Shown: positions 9,049 through 16,832 of the stretch, piece by piece
Position numbering within the stretch: the stretch's first letter is position 1
Layout: the number at the start of each line of letters is the position of its first letter
NCBI RefSeq assembly: GCF_900108515.1
Contig: NZ_FNWW01000005.1
Coordinates: 310,001 to 374,000, forward strand
Length of the DNA: 64,000 bases
Direction of reading: 5' to 3'
From: Halobacillus karajensis
Lineage (GTDB): Bacteria > Bacillota > Bacilli > Bacillales > Halobacillaceae
Notes under the pieces: generated by a model
What the model was told of the DNA's origin: nothing
Database searches by the model: none
What the model saw: only the letters and a program-made list of their open reading frames with translations
Position numbers and translations under genes: made by a program

Positions 9049-9174
9049 TTAGTAATTTTTTGTTTCTTGAGGAATGGATGAGTTAGCATCCGTATCCATA
9101 TCCATACTTGTATAGCCCACATAACTGAAACTAATGATAATTAACATTAGAATGGCCAGTAAAACTCTTCTCAT
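9049..9174 (-). CDS. Small secreted or membrane-anchored protein, 41 aa
   Basis: Not a family I recognise. ATG at 9174 has an excellent ribosome binding site (GGAGGAAATAAT directly before the ATG). The 41-codon product begins MRRVLLAILMLIIISFSYVG, a short basic start plus a hydrophobic core typical of a signal anchor, followed by a polar Asp/Ser-rich tail (MDMDTDANSS). A terminator follows within 10 nt of the stop. The 5' leader contains an unusual inverted repeat (9190-9237). The gene lies alone, convergent with the nadE unit. Confidence 0.55.
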   Translation of the reverse strand: MRRVLLAILMLIIISFSYVGYTSMDMDTDANSSIPQETKNY

Positions 9175-9189
9175 ATTATTTCCTCCATT

Positions 9190-9237
9190 ACTACAAAAAG
9201 CGACAGAAAAATCAGGTTTTTGTCGAATGTTGTAGTT
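9190..9237 (-). promoter_or_regulatory. Inverted repeat in the leader of the 41-aa gene, with a 0A-like box
   Basis: An outer CTACAA/TTGTAG pair encloses an inner CGACA...TGTCG pair with A5/T5 extensions, about 48 nt in all. On the plus strand the right arm reads TTTTTGTCGAATG, which contains the Spo0A box core TGTCGAA. It could be an RNA stem-loop or a DNA operator. Function is inferred only. Confidence 0.35.
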
Positions 9238-9292
9238 TTTCGCTTATTCTATTGTAAGCATTCCATTTGAAGATTACAAGTCTATTACGATT

Positions 9293-9607
9293 CTATGAGA
9301 CCATTTTTAAACCTATGACTCCAGCAATAATACAAGTGATGAACAATAGACGCTTGCGGGTCGCTTTTTCTTTGAAGAAAAAGATCCCTAATAACACGGT
9401 TCCTGCTGACCCAATCCCAGTCCAGATTCCATAGGCGGTACCAATAGGAAGTTCTTTCAGGGACAAAGAAAGAAAATAGAAACTGGCTGCTCCAGCCATT
9501 ATAGCGAAAAACGCAGGCTTTCGTTTTTGGAAGCCATCCGAAAGTTTTAAAAAGAACATGGCTGTCATTTCTCCTGCCCCAGCCATCATTAAAAATACCC
9601 ATGCCAT
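9293..9607 (-). CDS. SMR family multidrug efflux subunit (second of pair)
   Basis: Small multidrug resistance protein, 104 aa, four predicted membrane helices. The essential proton/substrate Glu is at residue 13 (AGAGEMT), and the conserved GTAYGIWTGIGSAG loop is near the middle. SMR proteins export quaternary ammonium, guanidinium or polyamine-type cations. It starts 3 nt after the stop of the sister SMR gene, using a ribosome binding site (CAGGAGGG) inside that gene, so the two are translationally coupled and probably form a heterodimer like YkkCD or YvdRS. No ykkC guanidine riboswitch is present, and a TetR gene lies upstream. Confidence 0.88.
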   Translation of the reverse strand: MAWVFLMMAGAGEMTAMFFLKLSDGFQKRKPAFFAIMAGAASFYFLSLSLKELPIGTAYGIWTGIGSAGTVLLGIFFFKEKATRKRLLFITCIIAGVIGLKMVS

Positions 9608-9609
9608 CC

Positions 9610-9954
9610 CTATCCCTCCTGTTGTACATGTTCTGAAGCTGTATCAGACATCTTTAAACCAATAATCCCTGTTATTAAAAGGACAATAAAAAAGACTTTC
9701 CCGGGTCCGCCTCCATCTCCAAGAAAGATCATTCCGATTAACGCTGTTCCTGCTGCCCCTATCCCCGTAAATACGGCATATCCTGTTCCTATATCAATGT
9801 CTTTTAATGCTTTTGTGAAGAAAAAGAAGCTGATAATGATACAAATAACAGTGATAGAAGAAAAGACCGGATTCGTAAATCCCTTCGATAACTTCAAACC
9901 AACTGCCCATCCAATTTCAAAAAAAGCACCAAAGAATAAATAAATCCAAGCCAT
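9610..9954 (-). CDS. SMR family multidrug efflux subunit (first of pair)
   Basis: 114-aa SMR transporter, four predicted membrane helices, essential Glu at residue 13 (GAFFEIGW), and the conserved GTGYAVFTGIGAAG segment. It has a longer polar C-terminal tail (SEHVQQEG) than its partner. It sits between a TetR gene (13 nt upstream) and the second SMR gene, the same order as yvdT-yvdS-yvdR in B. subtilis. The pair is probably a heterodimeric cation exporter repressed by the TetR protein. Substrate unknown. Confidence 0.88.
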   Translation of the reverse strand: MAWIYLFFGAFFEIGWAVGLKLSKGFTNPVFSSITVICIIISFFFFTKALKDIDIGTGYAVFTGIGAAGTALIGMIFLGDGGGPGKVFFIVLLITGIIGLKMSDTASEHVQQEG

Positions 9955-9967
9955 TGCTCATTCCTCC

Positions 9968-10552
9968 TTATTCACCCGGCGCTTGAATGCCAAGCCAGAA
10001 TATATGCCAGCTTGACTGTTGTCTTTCTTCAAAGACCTCACGGTCATAGAAGTTTTCTTCTAAGAACAATCCGTCCATTAACGTATAAAAAGCAGATGTG
10101 AGCGTATCTGTAGAAAGAGGGCGAATTATTTTCTCATCAATCCCGCGTTCAAAGACTGGTCGAAGGATGTCTGTCATACATTCCTCAACCATCCAGAAAA
10201 CTTTTTTAATTTCCCCTGTGAATTCTTCGGGAGGAAAGAATGTGACACGTTTGAAGAATAACCCTTCCGTAGTGTCGGCCATGTGTTTTAAATACAAACG
10301 ATAAATTTGGTGAAGGTGATCAGCGACTGAATGATATTGCAGAGACGCAGACTGACTGATTAAGTGATTCTTTTCTTTGTCGGCGACATCATATAGAACG
10401 TGTAAGAAGATATCTTCTTTATTATCAAAATGATTGTAGAGAGATGGTTTTTTTATACCAACAGCCTCCGCGATATTTGCAAGTGTTGTGTTTTCATATC
10501 CATAATTAGCGAAGAGTTTAAGACTCTCCTCAATAATACTTTCTTTTGTCAT
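9968..10552 (-). CDS. TetR family repressor of the SMR operon
   Basis: 194-aa transcription factor. The N-terminal helix-turn-helix is clear (residues about 5-47, with IAEAVGIKKPSLYNHF as the recognition region). The C-terminal ligand domain resembles QacR/YvdT-type regulators (aromatic-rich). ATG at 10552 follows AAGGAGAG. It is the first gene of an operon with two SMR genes. A palindrome in its own promoter (10574-10589) suggests autorepression and control of the exporter by its substrates. Confidence 0.87.
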   Translation of the reverse strand: MTKESIIEESLKLFANYGYENTTLANIAEAVGIKKPSLYNHFDNKEDIFLHVLYDVADKEKNHLISQSASLQYHSVADHLHQIYRLYLKHMADTTEGLFFKRVTFFPPEEFTGEIKKVFWMVEECMTDILRPVFERGIDEKIIRPLSTDTLTSAFYTLMDGLFLEENFYDREVFEERQQSSWHIFWLGIQAPGE

Positions 10553-10573
10553 TCATGTCTCTCCTTTTTGCTA

Positions 10574-10622
10574 ACTAACGGTTGTTAGTCTATTTTAGCA
10601 TGGGGAATATATATTGTCCAGT
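10574..10622 (-). promoter_or_regulatory. Promoter and probable TetR operator of the SMR operon
   Basis: On the minus strand TGGACA and TAAAAT are spaced by 17 nt. Just downstream is the palindrome ACTAAC-GGTT-GTTAGT (10574-10589), positioned over the transcription start region, where a TetR dimer would block transcription. The site is read directly; its ligand protein is inferred from position. Confidence 0.55.
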
Positions 10623-10787
10623 GAGCGGGATTCGACACGTTTAGCCATAAACAGGGCAGGGAATGCTTGTTAATAGAAGGACTTTTTTATAATGGGGTTT
10701 CAGTATTTGTTTCTAATATCCAATAGGAATAGAGACACCTTGTGAAGAATGTCCTTAAGAATACACAAACAGAAGGGGATTGAATCG

Positions 10788-10994
10788 GTGAACCAATATA
10801 AATTGGATCGATATGAAGGTGCGTATGCGATTTTGGTAGAGGAATCCGAGTTTAAAAATGAACTTTCTGTATTGAAAGAGAGATTGATTGGATTTGTAAA
10901 ACCTGGAGACTATGTTGAAATAGAATTTGATTCTATTGGAAATTTCAAACATGTTGCCATCCTGCCTAAGAATGACAATATGGAAAAGGCTTGA
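10788..10994 (+). CDS. DUF3006-like small protein
   Basis: 68-aa protein beginning MNQYKLDRYEGAYAILVEE, which fits the DUF3006 pattern of a (I/L)DR(F/Y)EG start and a beta-rich body with a PGDYVEI segment. Families of this type are found across Firmicutes without a known role. A GTG start at 10788 is chosen because AGAAGGGG lies about 8 nt upstream; an in-frame ATG at 10749 has no such site. Isolated gene with a very long terminator hairpin. Confidence 0.6.
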   Translation: MNQYKLDRYEGAYAILVEESEFKNELSVLKERLIGFVKPGDYVEIEFDSIGNFKHVAILPKNDNMEKA

Positions 10995-11047
10995 GAAGAA
11001 GTGCGTCAACGGCTCAGCAAATGAACCGCTGACGCACTTCTTCTTTA
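10995..11047. terminator. Long hairpin terminator
   Basis: The stem GAAGAAGTGCGTCA/TGACGCACTTCTTC (14 bp, extended by CGG/CCG after a mismatch) directly follows the stop codon, and TTTAAAT follows. It is longer than needed for termination. Confidence 0.7.
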
Positions 11048-11187
11048 AATTCTGCATTTAATTCAATGAAAGGAAAAAATGAGGGGGGAAGCCTTCTTCA
11101 TTTCCTTAGGATTCAAATAAAGAACGAATACTTAACCAACTTTTGATGTGCTATAATACAAACAAATGTTCTTGGAAGGTGATTGTT

Positions 11188-13341
11188 ATGGAAGAACTAT
11201 TGAGCGGACTAAATCCATCACAACAGGAAGCCGTTGTTTCTACAGAAGGATATGTACGAGTAATCGCAGGAGCAGGTTCCGGAAAAACAAGGGCTCTTAC
11301 TCATAGGTATGCCTTCATTGTAAAGGAACTCGGGATTGATCCCGCCAATATTCTCTCGGTAACATTTACGAATAAAGCGGCTCATGAAATGCGGCGGCGT
11401 GTAAAAAAGATGATTGGTGGAGAGCAGGATACCGGTTTTATTACGACTTATCATGGATTTTGTGTGCGAGTGCTGCGCGAAGATATACATCGGCTGTTCT
11501 ATCCGAAAAATTTCATTATTTTGGATGTGGAAGACCAAAAAAATCTGCTTAGAGAAATTTTCGAAGAGATGGAATTAAAGCTGAATGATAAAACCTTTAA
11601 ACGAATTCTTGGTAAGATCGGCATCCTGAAAGGGAATCCGCATTATGTCCAACAAATGATCCTGCGTGGAGAAATGCCTACCGTGAATGACTCTGGAGAT
11701 CTTGACAGTCAAATCATTCAACAATATTTAAAAAAACAAAAGCGAGTGTATGGCCTTGATTTTGATGACTTGCTAAATTTCGTTTTCACCCTCTTTGACC
11801 AAAATAAAGAAGTCTTGGAAAAATGGCAGAACCGACTCTTTTATTTGCAAGTGGATGAGTTTCAAGACAGCAGTTTAAAACAATTTGAACTAGTTAAGAT
11901 GCTGGCCGGAAAACATGACAATTTATTTGTCGTCGGGGATCCGGACCAAACCATTTACGAATGGAGGGGAGCCGACCCCAAATATATGGTCGATTTTGAT
12001 CAATATTTTCCAGAAGTCCAAACCATCTTTTTAAAAGAGAATTATCGATCAACTCCAGAAATTCTGTCACTTGGAAATACTCTCATCCGAAATAATTATT
12101 TCAGGGTAGATAAAGATATGGTAGCGACGAATCCACCTGGTGTAAAAGTTGTTCATTATCATGGCAAGGATGAAATCCAGGAAGCAAAATGGATTGTAAG
12201 CAAAATCAAGGAGCTCTCCACTGAAAAAAATGTCAATTTGAGTAATATTGCTATCCTTTACCGCGCTAATTACTTGTCAAGGTACGTAGAGCAGGAGCTT
12301 ATTGCTGGAGATATTGAATATAAAATTTTCGGAGGCTTTAAGTTTTTCGACCGGACGGAAATTAAAGATGCTCTTGCCCACCTTCGGATGATTGGTTTTG
12401 CTGATGATCTCTCTTTCACTCGTATTATCAATGTACCGAAAAGACAAATAGGGAAGAAAAGGATGGCTTTTCTCCGTGAAAAAGCAGAAGAGGAAGGTTT
12501 ATCTCTTTATGAAACGCTGAAAAAATATAAAGAACATGAACGACTTCGGCGAACAGGAGCAAAGGAATTTATTGATGCGATTGAATATTTGAAGACCATT
12601 AGCCGGAAAAGGAAAGTTTCTGAACTCCTTCAGGAAGCCATGCAGTTGACGGGTTATGAAGAGTATAGACGGGAGGATGGCGATCAGGAGCGCTTGGACA
12701 ATATGGCGGAGCTGCTTCATTCAATTGTTCAATATGAACAGACAATGGGAGAAGACATACGTTTGGATGAATACTTACAATTGATTGCACTTTATACAGA
12801 CGATGACAGGGAAGATCACATCGATTCAGTCAAACTTATGACAATTCATACGGCCAAGGGTCTGGAATATCCTTATGTTTTTGTAATTGGTATGACGGAA
12901 AGTATTCTACCCCATGACCGTGCATTGAGGCAGCGGAAAGAAAGGGGATTAGAGGAGGAACGCAGACTTGCATATGTGGCCGTCACAAGAGCAGAGTGTG
13001 AGTTGTATTTAACTGAATCCGAAGGTTTTCAAAATGGGGGGCAAAAAAAATATCCCTCCCGGTTTATATTTGAAGTAGATGAAGAATTGTATGAGCGGAT
13101 CGGGGAGATTGATAAGTCCCTGATTGAGGAAGCCAAAGATTTTATCCTTTCCTCTCATCGTTTAGAGAAAGATATCTCAGCTGACCACTTCGATATAGGA
13201 ACCCGTGTCGAACACCCTGTATTTGGTGAGGGACGGATTGAAGAGATAGATGAAAAGAAAAACAATTATATGATCTTCTTTGATCGATTGAAAGCACCAC
13301 GCCCCATCAGCCGTCATTTCAAAAAGCTTAAAAAAGTTTAA
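11188..13341 (+). CDS. UvrD/Rep family 3'-5' DNA helicase (YjcD-like)
   Basis: 717-aa SF1A helicase. Motifs in order: Q-motif region LNPSQQEAV (8-16), Walker A AGAGSGKT (27-34), TFTNKAAHEM, Walker B VDEFQDSS, GDPDQTIYEWRG, MTIHTAKGLE, and YVAVTRAE. The C-terminal end (FGEGRIEEID...YMIFFD) resembles the RNA-polymerase-interacting tail of PcrA. It is shorter than PcrA and matches the second UvrD paralogue YjcD of bacilli. It probably works in DNA repair or transcription-coupled unwinding. Start ATG at 11188 has GGAAGGTG upstream; the earlier in-frame ATGs at 11143/11146 lie in the promoter region. Single gene with a terminator at 13344. Confidence 0.88.
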   Translation: MEELLSGLNPSQQEAVVSTEGYVRVIAGAGSGKTRALTHRYAFIVKELGIDPANILSVTFTNKAAHEMRRRVKKMIGGEQDTGFITTYHGFCVRVLREDIHRLFYPKNFIILDVEDQKNLLREIFEEMELKLNDKTFKRILGKIGILKGNPHYVQQMILRGEMPTVNDSGDLDSQIIQQYLKKQKRVYGLDFDDLLNFVFTLFDQNKEVLEKWQNRLFYLQVDEFQDSSLKQFELVKMLAGKHDNLFVVGDPDQTIYEWRGADPKYMVDFDQYFPEVQTIFLKENYRSTPEILSLGNTLIRNNYFRVDKDMVATNPPGVKVVHYHGKDEIQEAKWIVSKIKELSTEKNVNLSNIAILYRANYLSRYVEQELIAGDIEYKIFGGFKFFDRTEIKDALAHLRMIGFADDLSFTRIINVPKRQIGKKRMAFLREKAEEEGLSLYETLKKYKEHERLRRTGAKEFIDAIEYLKTISRKRKVSELLQEAMQLTGYEEYRREDGDQERLDNMAELLHSIVQYEQTMGEDIRLDEYLQLIALYTDDDREDHIDSVKLMTIHTAKGLEYPYVFVIGMTESILPHDRALRQRKERGLEEERRLAYVAVTRAECELYLTESEGFQNGGQKKYPSRFIFEVDEELYERIGEIDKSLIEEAKDFILSSHRLEKDISADHFDIGTRVEHPVFGEGRIEEIDEKKNNYMIFFDRLKAPRPISRHFKKLKKV

Positions 13342-13343
13342 GA

Positions 13344-13378
13344 AGAAAAGCTGTTACAAGAAAGTGACAGCTTTTCTA
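13344..13378 (+). terminator. Terminator of the helicase gene
   Basis: AGAAAAGCTGT pairs with ACAGCTTTTCT, followed by ATTTG. Confidence 0.65.
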
Positions 13379-13416
13379 TTTGAAAATATTGAGAATTTTG
13401 TTCTTGCCGCTTTTGC

Positions 13417-13884
13417 TTAAATGGCATTAGCTACTTCCAAGGCTTTTTCTGTCCGTCCTTCTTTAGGGCCATAGTATTGAATTTGGTAAATGACATCAAG
13501 GTCCCCATCATACCATTCAACGAAAATATGGTCTTTCTTTTCCTGGACGCCTGCAACAGCCCCTGTATTTAAAGGGATCTGTAATTCAGATTCTTCAAGA
13601 ACGTTACCTGGTGCGAACAGAGTTCTTACTTCTGTTTTTTCCTTACCACTGGATTGGTAGAGAACTTGTACGCGTTGGTCTTCAACTTTAGATTCGACTT
13701 TGGTTACCTCGAAGGGCATATCCTCAGGAAGACCTAGTTTCTCCTGCTTTTCACTGGATAATTCTTCTACAGGTTGAGCAAAAGTATCCGGATAGGCCGT
13801 TTTTAAATCCTCAAGAGACAAGTTCTGAGAGGAACAAGCGGCGAGAAAGATGAGCATCCCGAACAGTAGAATTTTTTTCCACAT
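13417..13884 (-). CDS. Putative lipoprotein, unknown function
   Basis: 155-aa protein with a lipoprotein signal: a basic start (MWKKI), hydrophobic core, and lipobox LAAC (Cys17). The mature part is mostly beta-strand-like (VTKVESKVEDQRVQVLYQ), without motifs I know. ATG at 13884 is preceded by AAGGAG at 10 nt; an in-frame ATG at 13905 would place charged residues before the signal and lacks a site. Convergent with the helicase gene. Confidence 0.65.
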   Translation of the reverse strand: MWKKILLFGMLIFLAACSSQNLSLEDLKTAYPDTFAQPVEELSSEKQEKLGLPEDMPFEVTKVESKVEDQRVQVLYQSSGKEKTEVRTLFAPGNVLEESELQIPLNTGAVAGVQEKKDHIFVEWYDGDLDVIYQIQYYGPKEGRTEKALEVANAI

Positions 13885-14273
13885 ATTTTTCCACTCCTTG
13901 AACATAGAGAAAAACTTCCGCTCCTATCTTACCATACTTTTATAAACTAGAGCTTACTAGAAGTCATTATAAAACTCCCTTATCCAGAACGCTCAGTTTC
14001 GGGATGTTTTGTGTGAGGAGATAGTGGGTGGGAAAATGGCTCGTTTTCCGGCCTAACATCATGTGGGGCGTTCGATGTTGGCACAGGACCTACCATACAT
14101 TTTACATGGAATTGAAAGATCAGGAGGAAGGTATTGAATAAATAGATTTATTTTTATACAAAAGGTGAAACGTTTGGAGGGAATCCATCGTACTAGATAA
14201 TAGATAAATAGATTTAAAATAAGGGGATGGAAAAAAAGGGAGAAACTATTAATCAGGGGAAAGGTAGGATCAC
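13885..14273. other. Intergenic stretch of about 390 bp without a gene
   Basis: Holds the presumed divergent promoters of the lipoprotein and GNAT genes. There is an imperfect repeat of ATAAATAGATTTA near 14140 and 14204. I see no ORF with a ribosome binding site and no clear RNA element. Confidence 0.5.
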
Positions 14274-14672
14274 ATGAAAACCATTCAAATCCGTACGTTT
14301 CTAGAAAAAGACTTTGATACTGTCCAACAACTGAATGAACAACAAGGTTGGAGGACCCTCGTCGAAAGAGGTGAAGAAACCTTGTGTGCGTGGTTGAATT
14401 CTGAACCTGCTTTGGTAGCGGTTGCAGATGGAGAGGTCATTGGTTTCTTAAGAGGACTCACAGATGGATCAATGACTTTATACATATGTGAGTTACTCGT
14501 GAAGGAAAGTCACAGAAAACAAGGGATCGCGGAAAACCTAATCCGTACCGCTCATGAATGTTATCCAGGCACACGTATTGAAGTGTTAGCTTCTCAAGAT
14601 TCTGAAGGGTATTACATCAGTCAAGGGTATCGCCCCTTTTATGGGTTTCGAAAGACTGTAGAAGAAGTGTAA
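14274..14672 (+). CDS. GNAT family N-acetyltransferase
   Basis: 132-aa acetyl-CoA-dependent acetyltransferase. The acetyl-CoA loop is in ELLVKESHRKQGIAENLI (motif A, with the R/Q-x-x-G-x-A pattern), followed by the beta-5/alpha-4 segment and a typical YYISQGYRPFYGFRKTV C-terminus. Substrate not predictable. ATG at 14274; the nearest purine-rich site is AAAGGTAGG. Single gene, convergent with the next one over a shared terminator. Confidence 0.75.
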   Translation: MKTIQIRTFLEKDFDTVQQLNEQQGWRTLVERGEETLCAWLNSEPALVAVADGEVIGFLRGLTDGSMTLYICELLVKESHRKQGIAENLIRTAHECYPGTRIEVLASQDSEGYYISQGYRPFYGFRKTVEEV

Positions 14673-14673
14673 A

Positions 14674-14708
14674 AAAACAACTGGTCCGGTTGCCGGATCA
14701 GTTGTTTT
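14674..14708. terminator. Shared terminator
   Basis: AAAACAACTGGTCCG pairs with CGGATCAGTTGTTTT (one mismatch) and is flanked by A and T runs. It serves the GNAT gene and the converging membrane-anchored protein. Confidence 0.75.
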
Positions 14709-15195
14709 CTTTTATATATTCTTCTTCCTCTTCTGAAGTAAGGAGCCTTTTGGCTTTTCCGATTGTGCCCCGCTGAATTTCCCATATTGCATTATGGTCA
14801 TCAACCGCATTTGAATAATCACCTTCTGCCCATTGAGTTAAAATCTGTTTATAAACGTGTTTATGTCTTAAGTCATTCGTTTCTAAATGTTCAAGCAGCC
14901 AGGAAATGCGAAGAGGGTGGATTTGGAAAAACGTCCATTTTTCATCAGCTTTTACTTTTTGGTGTGCCATGCCATGAATGTATTCTTGGTATTCCTTATC
15001 TGTCAATTCAGGACCGGTTGTTTGTCCACCGAAAGGATTCTTCCCTTCTTCTTCATATCTTTCCAACTCTTCAGAACTCACGGTTCCTGTGACACCTTTT
15101 TCCGTCGTTTTAGCCTGGGTCTGCACATATAAGAATGCCCCTGCGGTGGCTCCGATACATAAACAGAGTGAAAACCACAACATTAATTTCTTCAT
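14698..15195 (-). CDS. Membrane-anchored protein, DUF6241-like, unknown function
   Basis: 165 aa. An N-terminal hydrophobic segment (about residues 4-24) probably anchors or exports it, followed by a linker rich in Thr/Glu and a helical domain (HGMAHQKVKADEKWTF... and DHNAIWEIQRGTIGKA...). This domain is common in bacilli and, from memory, is catalogued as DUF6241; I am not sure of that number. ATG at 15195 follows GGAGGGGG. An upstream in-frame start at 15225 lacks a site and would spoil the signal. Confidence 0.55.
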   Translation of the reverse strand: MKKLMLWFSLCLCIGATAGAFLYVQTQAKTTEKGVTGTVSSEELERYEEEGKNPFGGQTTGPELTDKEYQEYIHGMAHQKVKADEKWTFFQIHPLRISWLLEHLETNDLRHKHVYKQILTQWAEGDYSNAVDDHNAIWEIQRGTIGKAKRLLTSEEEEEYIKENN

Positions 15196-15297
15196 GCATA
15201 GCCCCCTCCAAAATATGGTTATCAATAATTTTTATTATATAGTATATAGAGGGGGATAAAAAGGTTAGGATGGTAAATCTACTTGTATGACCTCTCC

Positions 15298-16068
15298 TTA
15301 ACTATCGACATAATGAGCTAATTTCGCTGATAATGAACGAGGGAAAAATTTGGATGCATAGACCATTCCCTTGTTTTTAACTCCTGGAACAATCACTCGT
15401 TTTCCTTTAACGAAACCGAGGAATCCTGATTTAGCGACAGTTTCGGCGGACATGGTGTTTTTGACAAGCTTCGTGTGGTCCGCATGCGCTTTTCTGAAAA
15501 AGTTTGTTTCTGTTGCCCCAGGGCAAAGAGTAGAAATGGTCACGTTCGTTTCTTTTAGTTCTTCTACCAAAGCTTCGGAGAGTGAAAGGACATAAGCTTT
15601 GGACGCATAATAGACCGCCATCTTTGGTCCTGGTTGAAAGGCAGCTGTACTGGCGACATTCAGGACACCCTTAGGGATGGAACGAAAACGGGCAGCCTTG
15701 ATCTCTGGCAGAAATAAATGGGTAAGTTCTGTAAGAGCATTGATGTTGACCCGAAGCATTTTCTGCTGATGCAGTAAAGATAGTTCTTCAAACTGTCCGT
15801 TTAAGCCGAAACCGGCATTGTTAACCAGAACAGTTATTGAAAGGCCGAGCTCTTTGACCTTTCTATAGACGGATTCCGCTGCCCCATGTTCCGATAGGTC
15901 TTGTGGAATGATTGTCACAGGGTGCTCATCTAATTGTTCTTTTAATTGGTTTAATTTATTTTCAGAACGTGCTACGACGATCAAGTTATATCCGGATTTA
16001 GCGAATAATCGGGCCAGCTCCTCTCCTATTCCACTTGAGGCTCCGGTGATTAGTGCGGTTGGCTTCAT
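15298..16068 (-). CDS. Short-chain dehydrogenase/reductase
   Basis: 256-aa classical SDR. NAD(P)-binding TGASSGIG is at residues 7-14, the NNAG motif follows a Rossmann strand, catalytic Ser is in VASTAA, and YxxxK reads YYASK. An Arg in VVARSE after strand 2 suggests NADP. Similar proteins are annotated as DltE/YqjQ-type oxidoreductases; the substrate is unknown. ATG at 16068 with AAAGGAGAG upstream; a TTG just before it is ignored. Apparently monocistronic. Confidence 0.87.
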   Translation of the reverse strand: MKPTALITGASSGIGEELARLFAKSGYNLIVVARSENKLNQLKEQLDEHPVTIIPQDLSEHGAAESVYRKVKELGLSITVLVNNAGFGLNGQFEELSLLHQQKMLRVNINALTELTHLFLPEIKAARFRSIPKGVLNVASTAAFQPGPKMAVYYASKAYVLSLSEALVEELKETNVTISTLCPGATETNFFRKAHADHTKLVKNTMSAETVAKSGFLGFVKGKRVIVPGVKNKGMVYASKFFPRSLSAKLAHYVDS

Positions 16069-16110
16069 CAAAATCTCTCCTTTAATCTTCGGGTAATAGA
16101 TGTTACTAGT

Positions 16111-16443
16111 CTATACCCTAAAAAACTGAAGAACAAATCTGACACATATTTTTATAATTAACTCTTGCTGCTCCTTCTGATTTAAATGACTTTTGGCGGG
16201 AACTTCTGTGCTTATGCGAATCTCTTCTGTTTTCATCTTTTCCATAGTTGATAATGGAGCGTTCGTGATTTTTCAGAAGTTCCGCAAAGGCATGTTCCTC
16301 TTCTTACTGTGCTCTTCTGATCAGATCCTCTTCCAAAACATCATCCCTCATTTCGTACTTGCCTATATAACGTGGTGACCGTTCATTCGTTCCATTAAAT
16401 GTTTAAAGCTTATGAAACCAGCCTCGGTAATTTTGCTTCTCAT
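16111..16443 (-). pseudogene. Decayed coding region, possibly sigma-factor-like
   Basis: On the minus strand three protein-like segments lie in a row but in different frames or split by a stop. They are MRSKITEAGFISFKHLMERM (from 16443), then MRDDVLEEDLIRRAQ (from 16351), an in-frame TAA, EEEHAFAELLKNHERSI, then in another frame KSHLNQKEQQELIIKICVRF to a TAG at 16111. The middle part recalls the N-terminus (region 2.1) of ECF sigma factors (LIRRAQ...AFAELL...E), but the rest does not. None of the pieces has a good ribosome binding site. It reads as a degraded gene or a pair of genes; the sigma-factor idea is weak. Confidence 0.35.
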
Positions 16444-16582
16444 TCTTATATGAGGCCAGGAGACTTGTTGAGAAATGACTAGCATTGAAAAAAACATCAG
16501 GGGCATTAGAAAAATAACCTATAATTATTCTAAGCATGGAAAGGACTTCGTAAAGTGAACAAGAAGAACATGAACAGAGTTG

Positions 16583-16611
16583 TTGACTTTATTATCTGAA
16601 TTTTATAGACT
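16583..16611 (+). promoter_or_regulatory. Promoter of the trp operon
   Basis: TTGACT at 16583-16588 and TAGACT at 16606-16611, spaced 17 nt (an alternative -10 TATAGA lies 2 nt upstream). It places the start of transcription shortly before the TRAP repeat. Confidence 0.6.
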
Positions 16612-16654
16612 ATTGGAAAGATCTTTCTTTGATACAGTTAGTATATAGCAAGTT

Positions 16655-16708
16655 GAGTAGAGAATGAGTTGAGTTGAGGAATAGGATGAGCAGAGCTGAG
16701 TGAGCGAG
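16655..16708 (+). promoter_or_regulatory. TRAP (MtrB) binding site, 11 GAG/TAG triplets
   Basis: Eleven triplets, ten GAG and one TAG, start at 16655, 16660, 16666, 16671, 16676, 16682, 16688, 16693, 16698, 16702 and 16706. Spacers are 2-3 nt for the first nine and 1 nt for the last two. This is the classical RNA target of the 11-mer, tryptophan-activated TRAP ring in the trp leader of bacilli. The segment 16660-16679 is complementary to 16784-16801, so TRAP binding would release that downstream strand. Confidence 0.85.
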
Positions 16709-16783
16709 GAATCGTTGGACGTAAGGAGCCGATGGATTGCCTGGCCGAATTTTTCCCTCTTTTACAATCCACTCGTTTTCATC

Positions 16784-16820
16784 CCTCAACGTCTCATTCT
16801 CCATAATTTTATGGAGAGGT
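16784..16820 (+). promoter_or_regulatory. trpE Shine-Dalgarno sequestering hairpin and its competitor strand
   Basis: TCTCCAT pairs with ATGGAGA (16798-16817, 6-nt loop). The right arm is the trpE ribosome binding site (GGAGAGGTG). The left side overlaps CTCATTCTC (16793-16801), which can instead pair with GAGAATGAG inside the TRAP site (16660-16668), with CCTCAA/TTGAGG extending it. So without TRAP the site is open, and with TRAP it is closed, as described for B. subtilis trpE. I do not see a convincing T-tailed attenuator; GGATTG/CAATCC (16734-16770) is a further stem. Confidence 0.65.
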
Positions 16821-16832
16821 GAGCCTAATCTA

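Noticed and set aside
10995..11047. Inverted repeat as a mobile element end
   Set aside because: It directly follows a stop codon and has a T-rich tail; a terminator explains it, and no transposase or target duplication is seen.
16193..16378. Plus-strand 61-aa frame
   Set aside because: No ribosome binding site, and the opposite strand carries more protein-like sequence.
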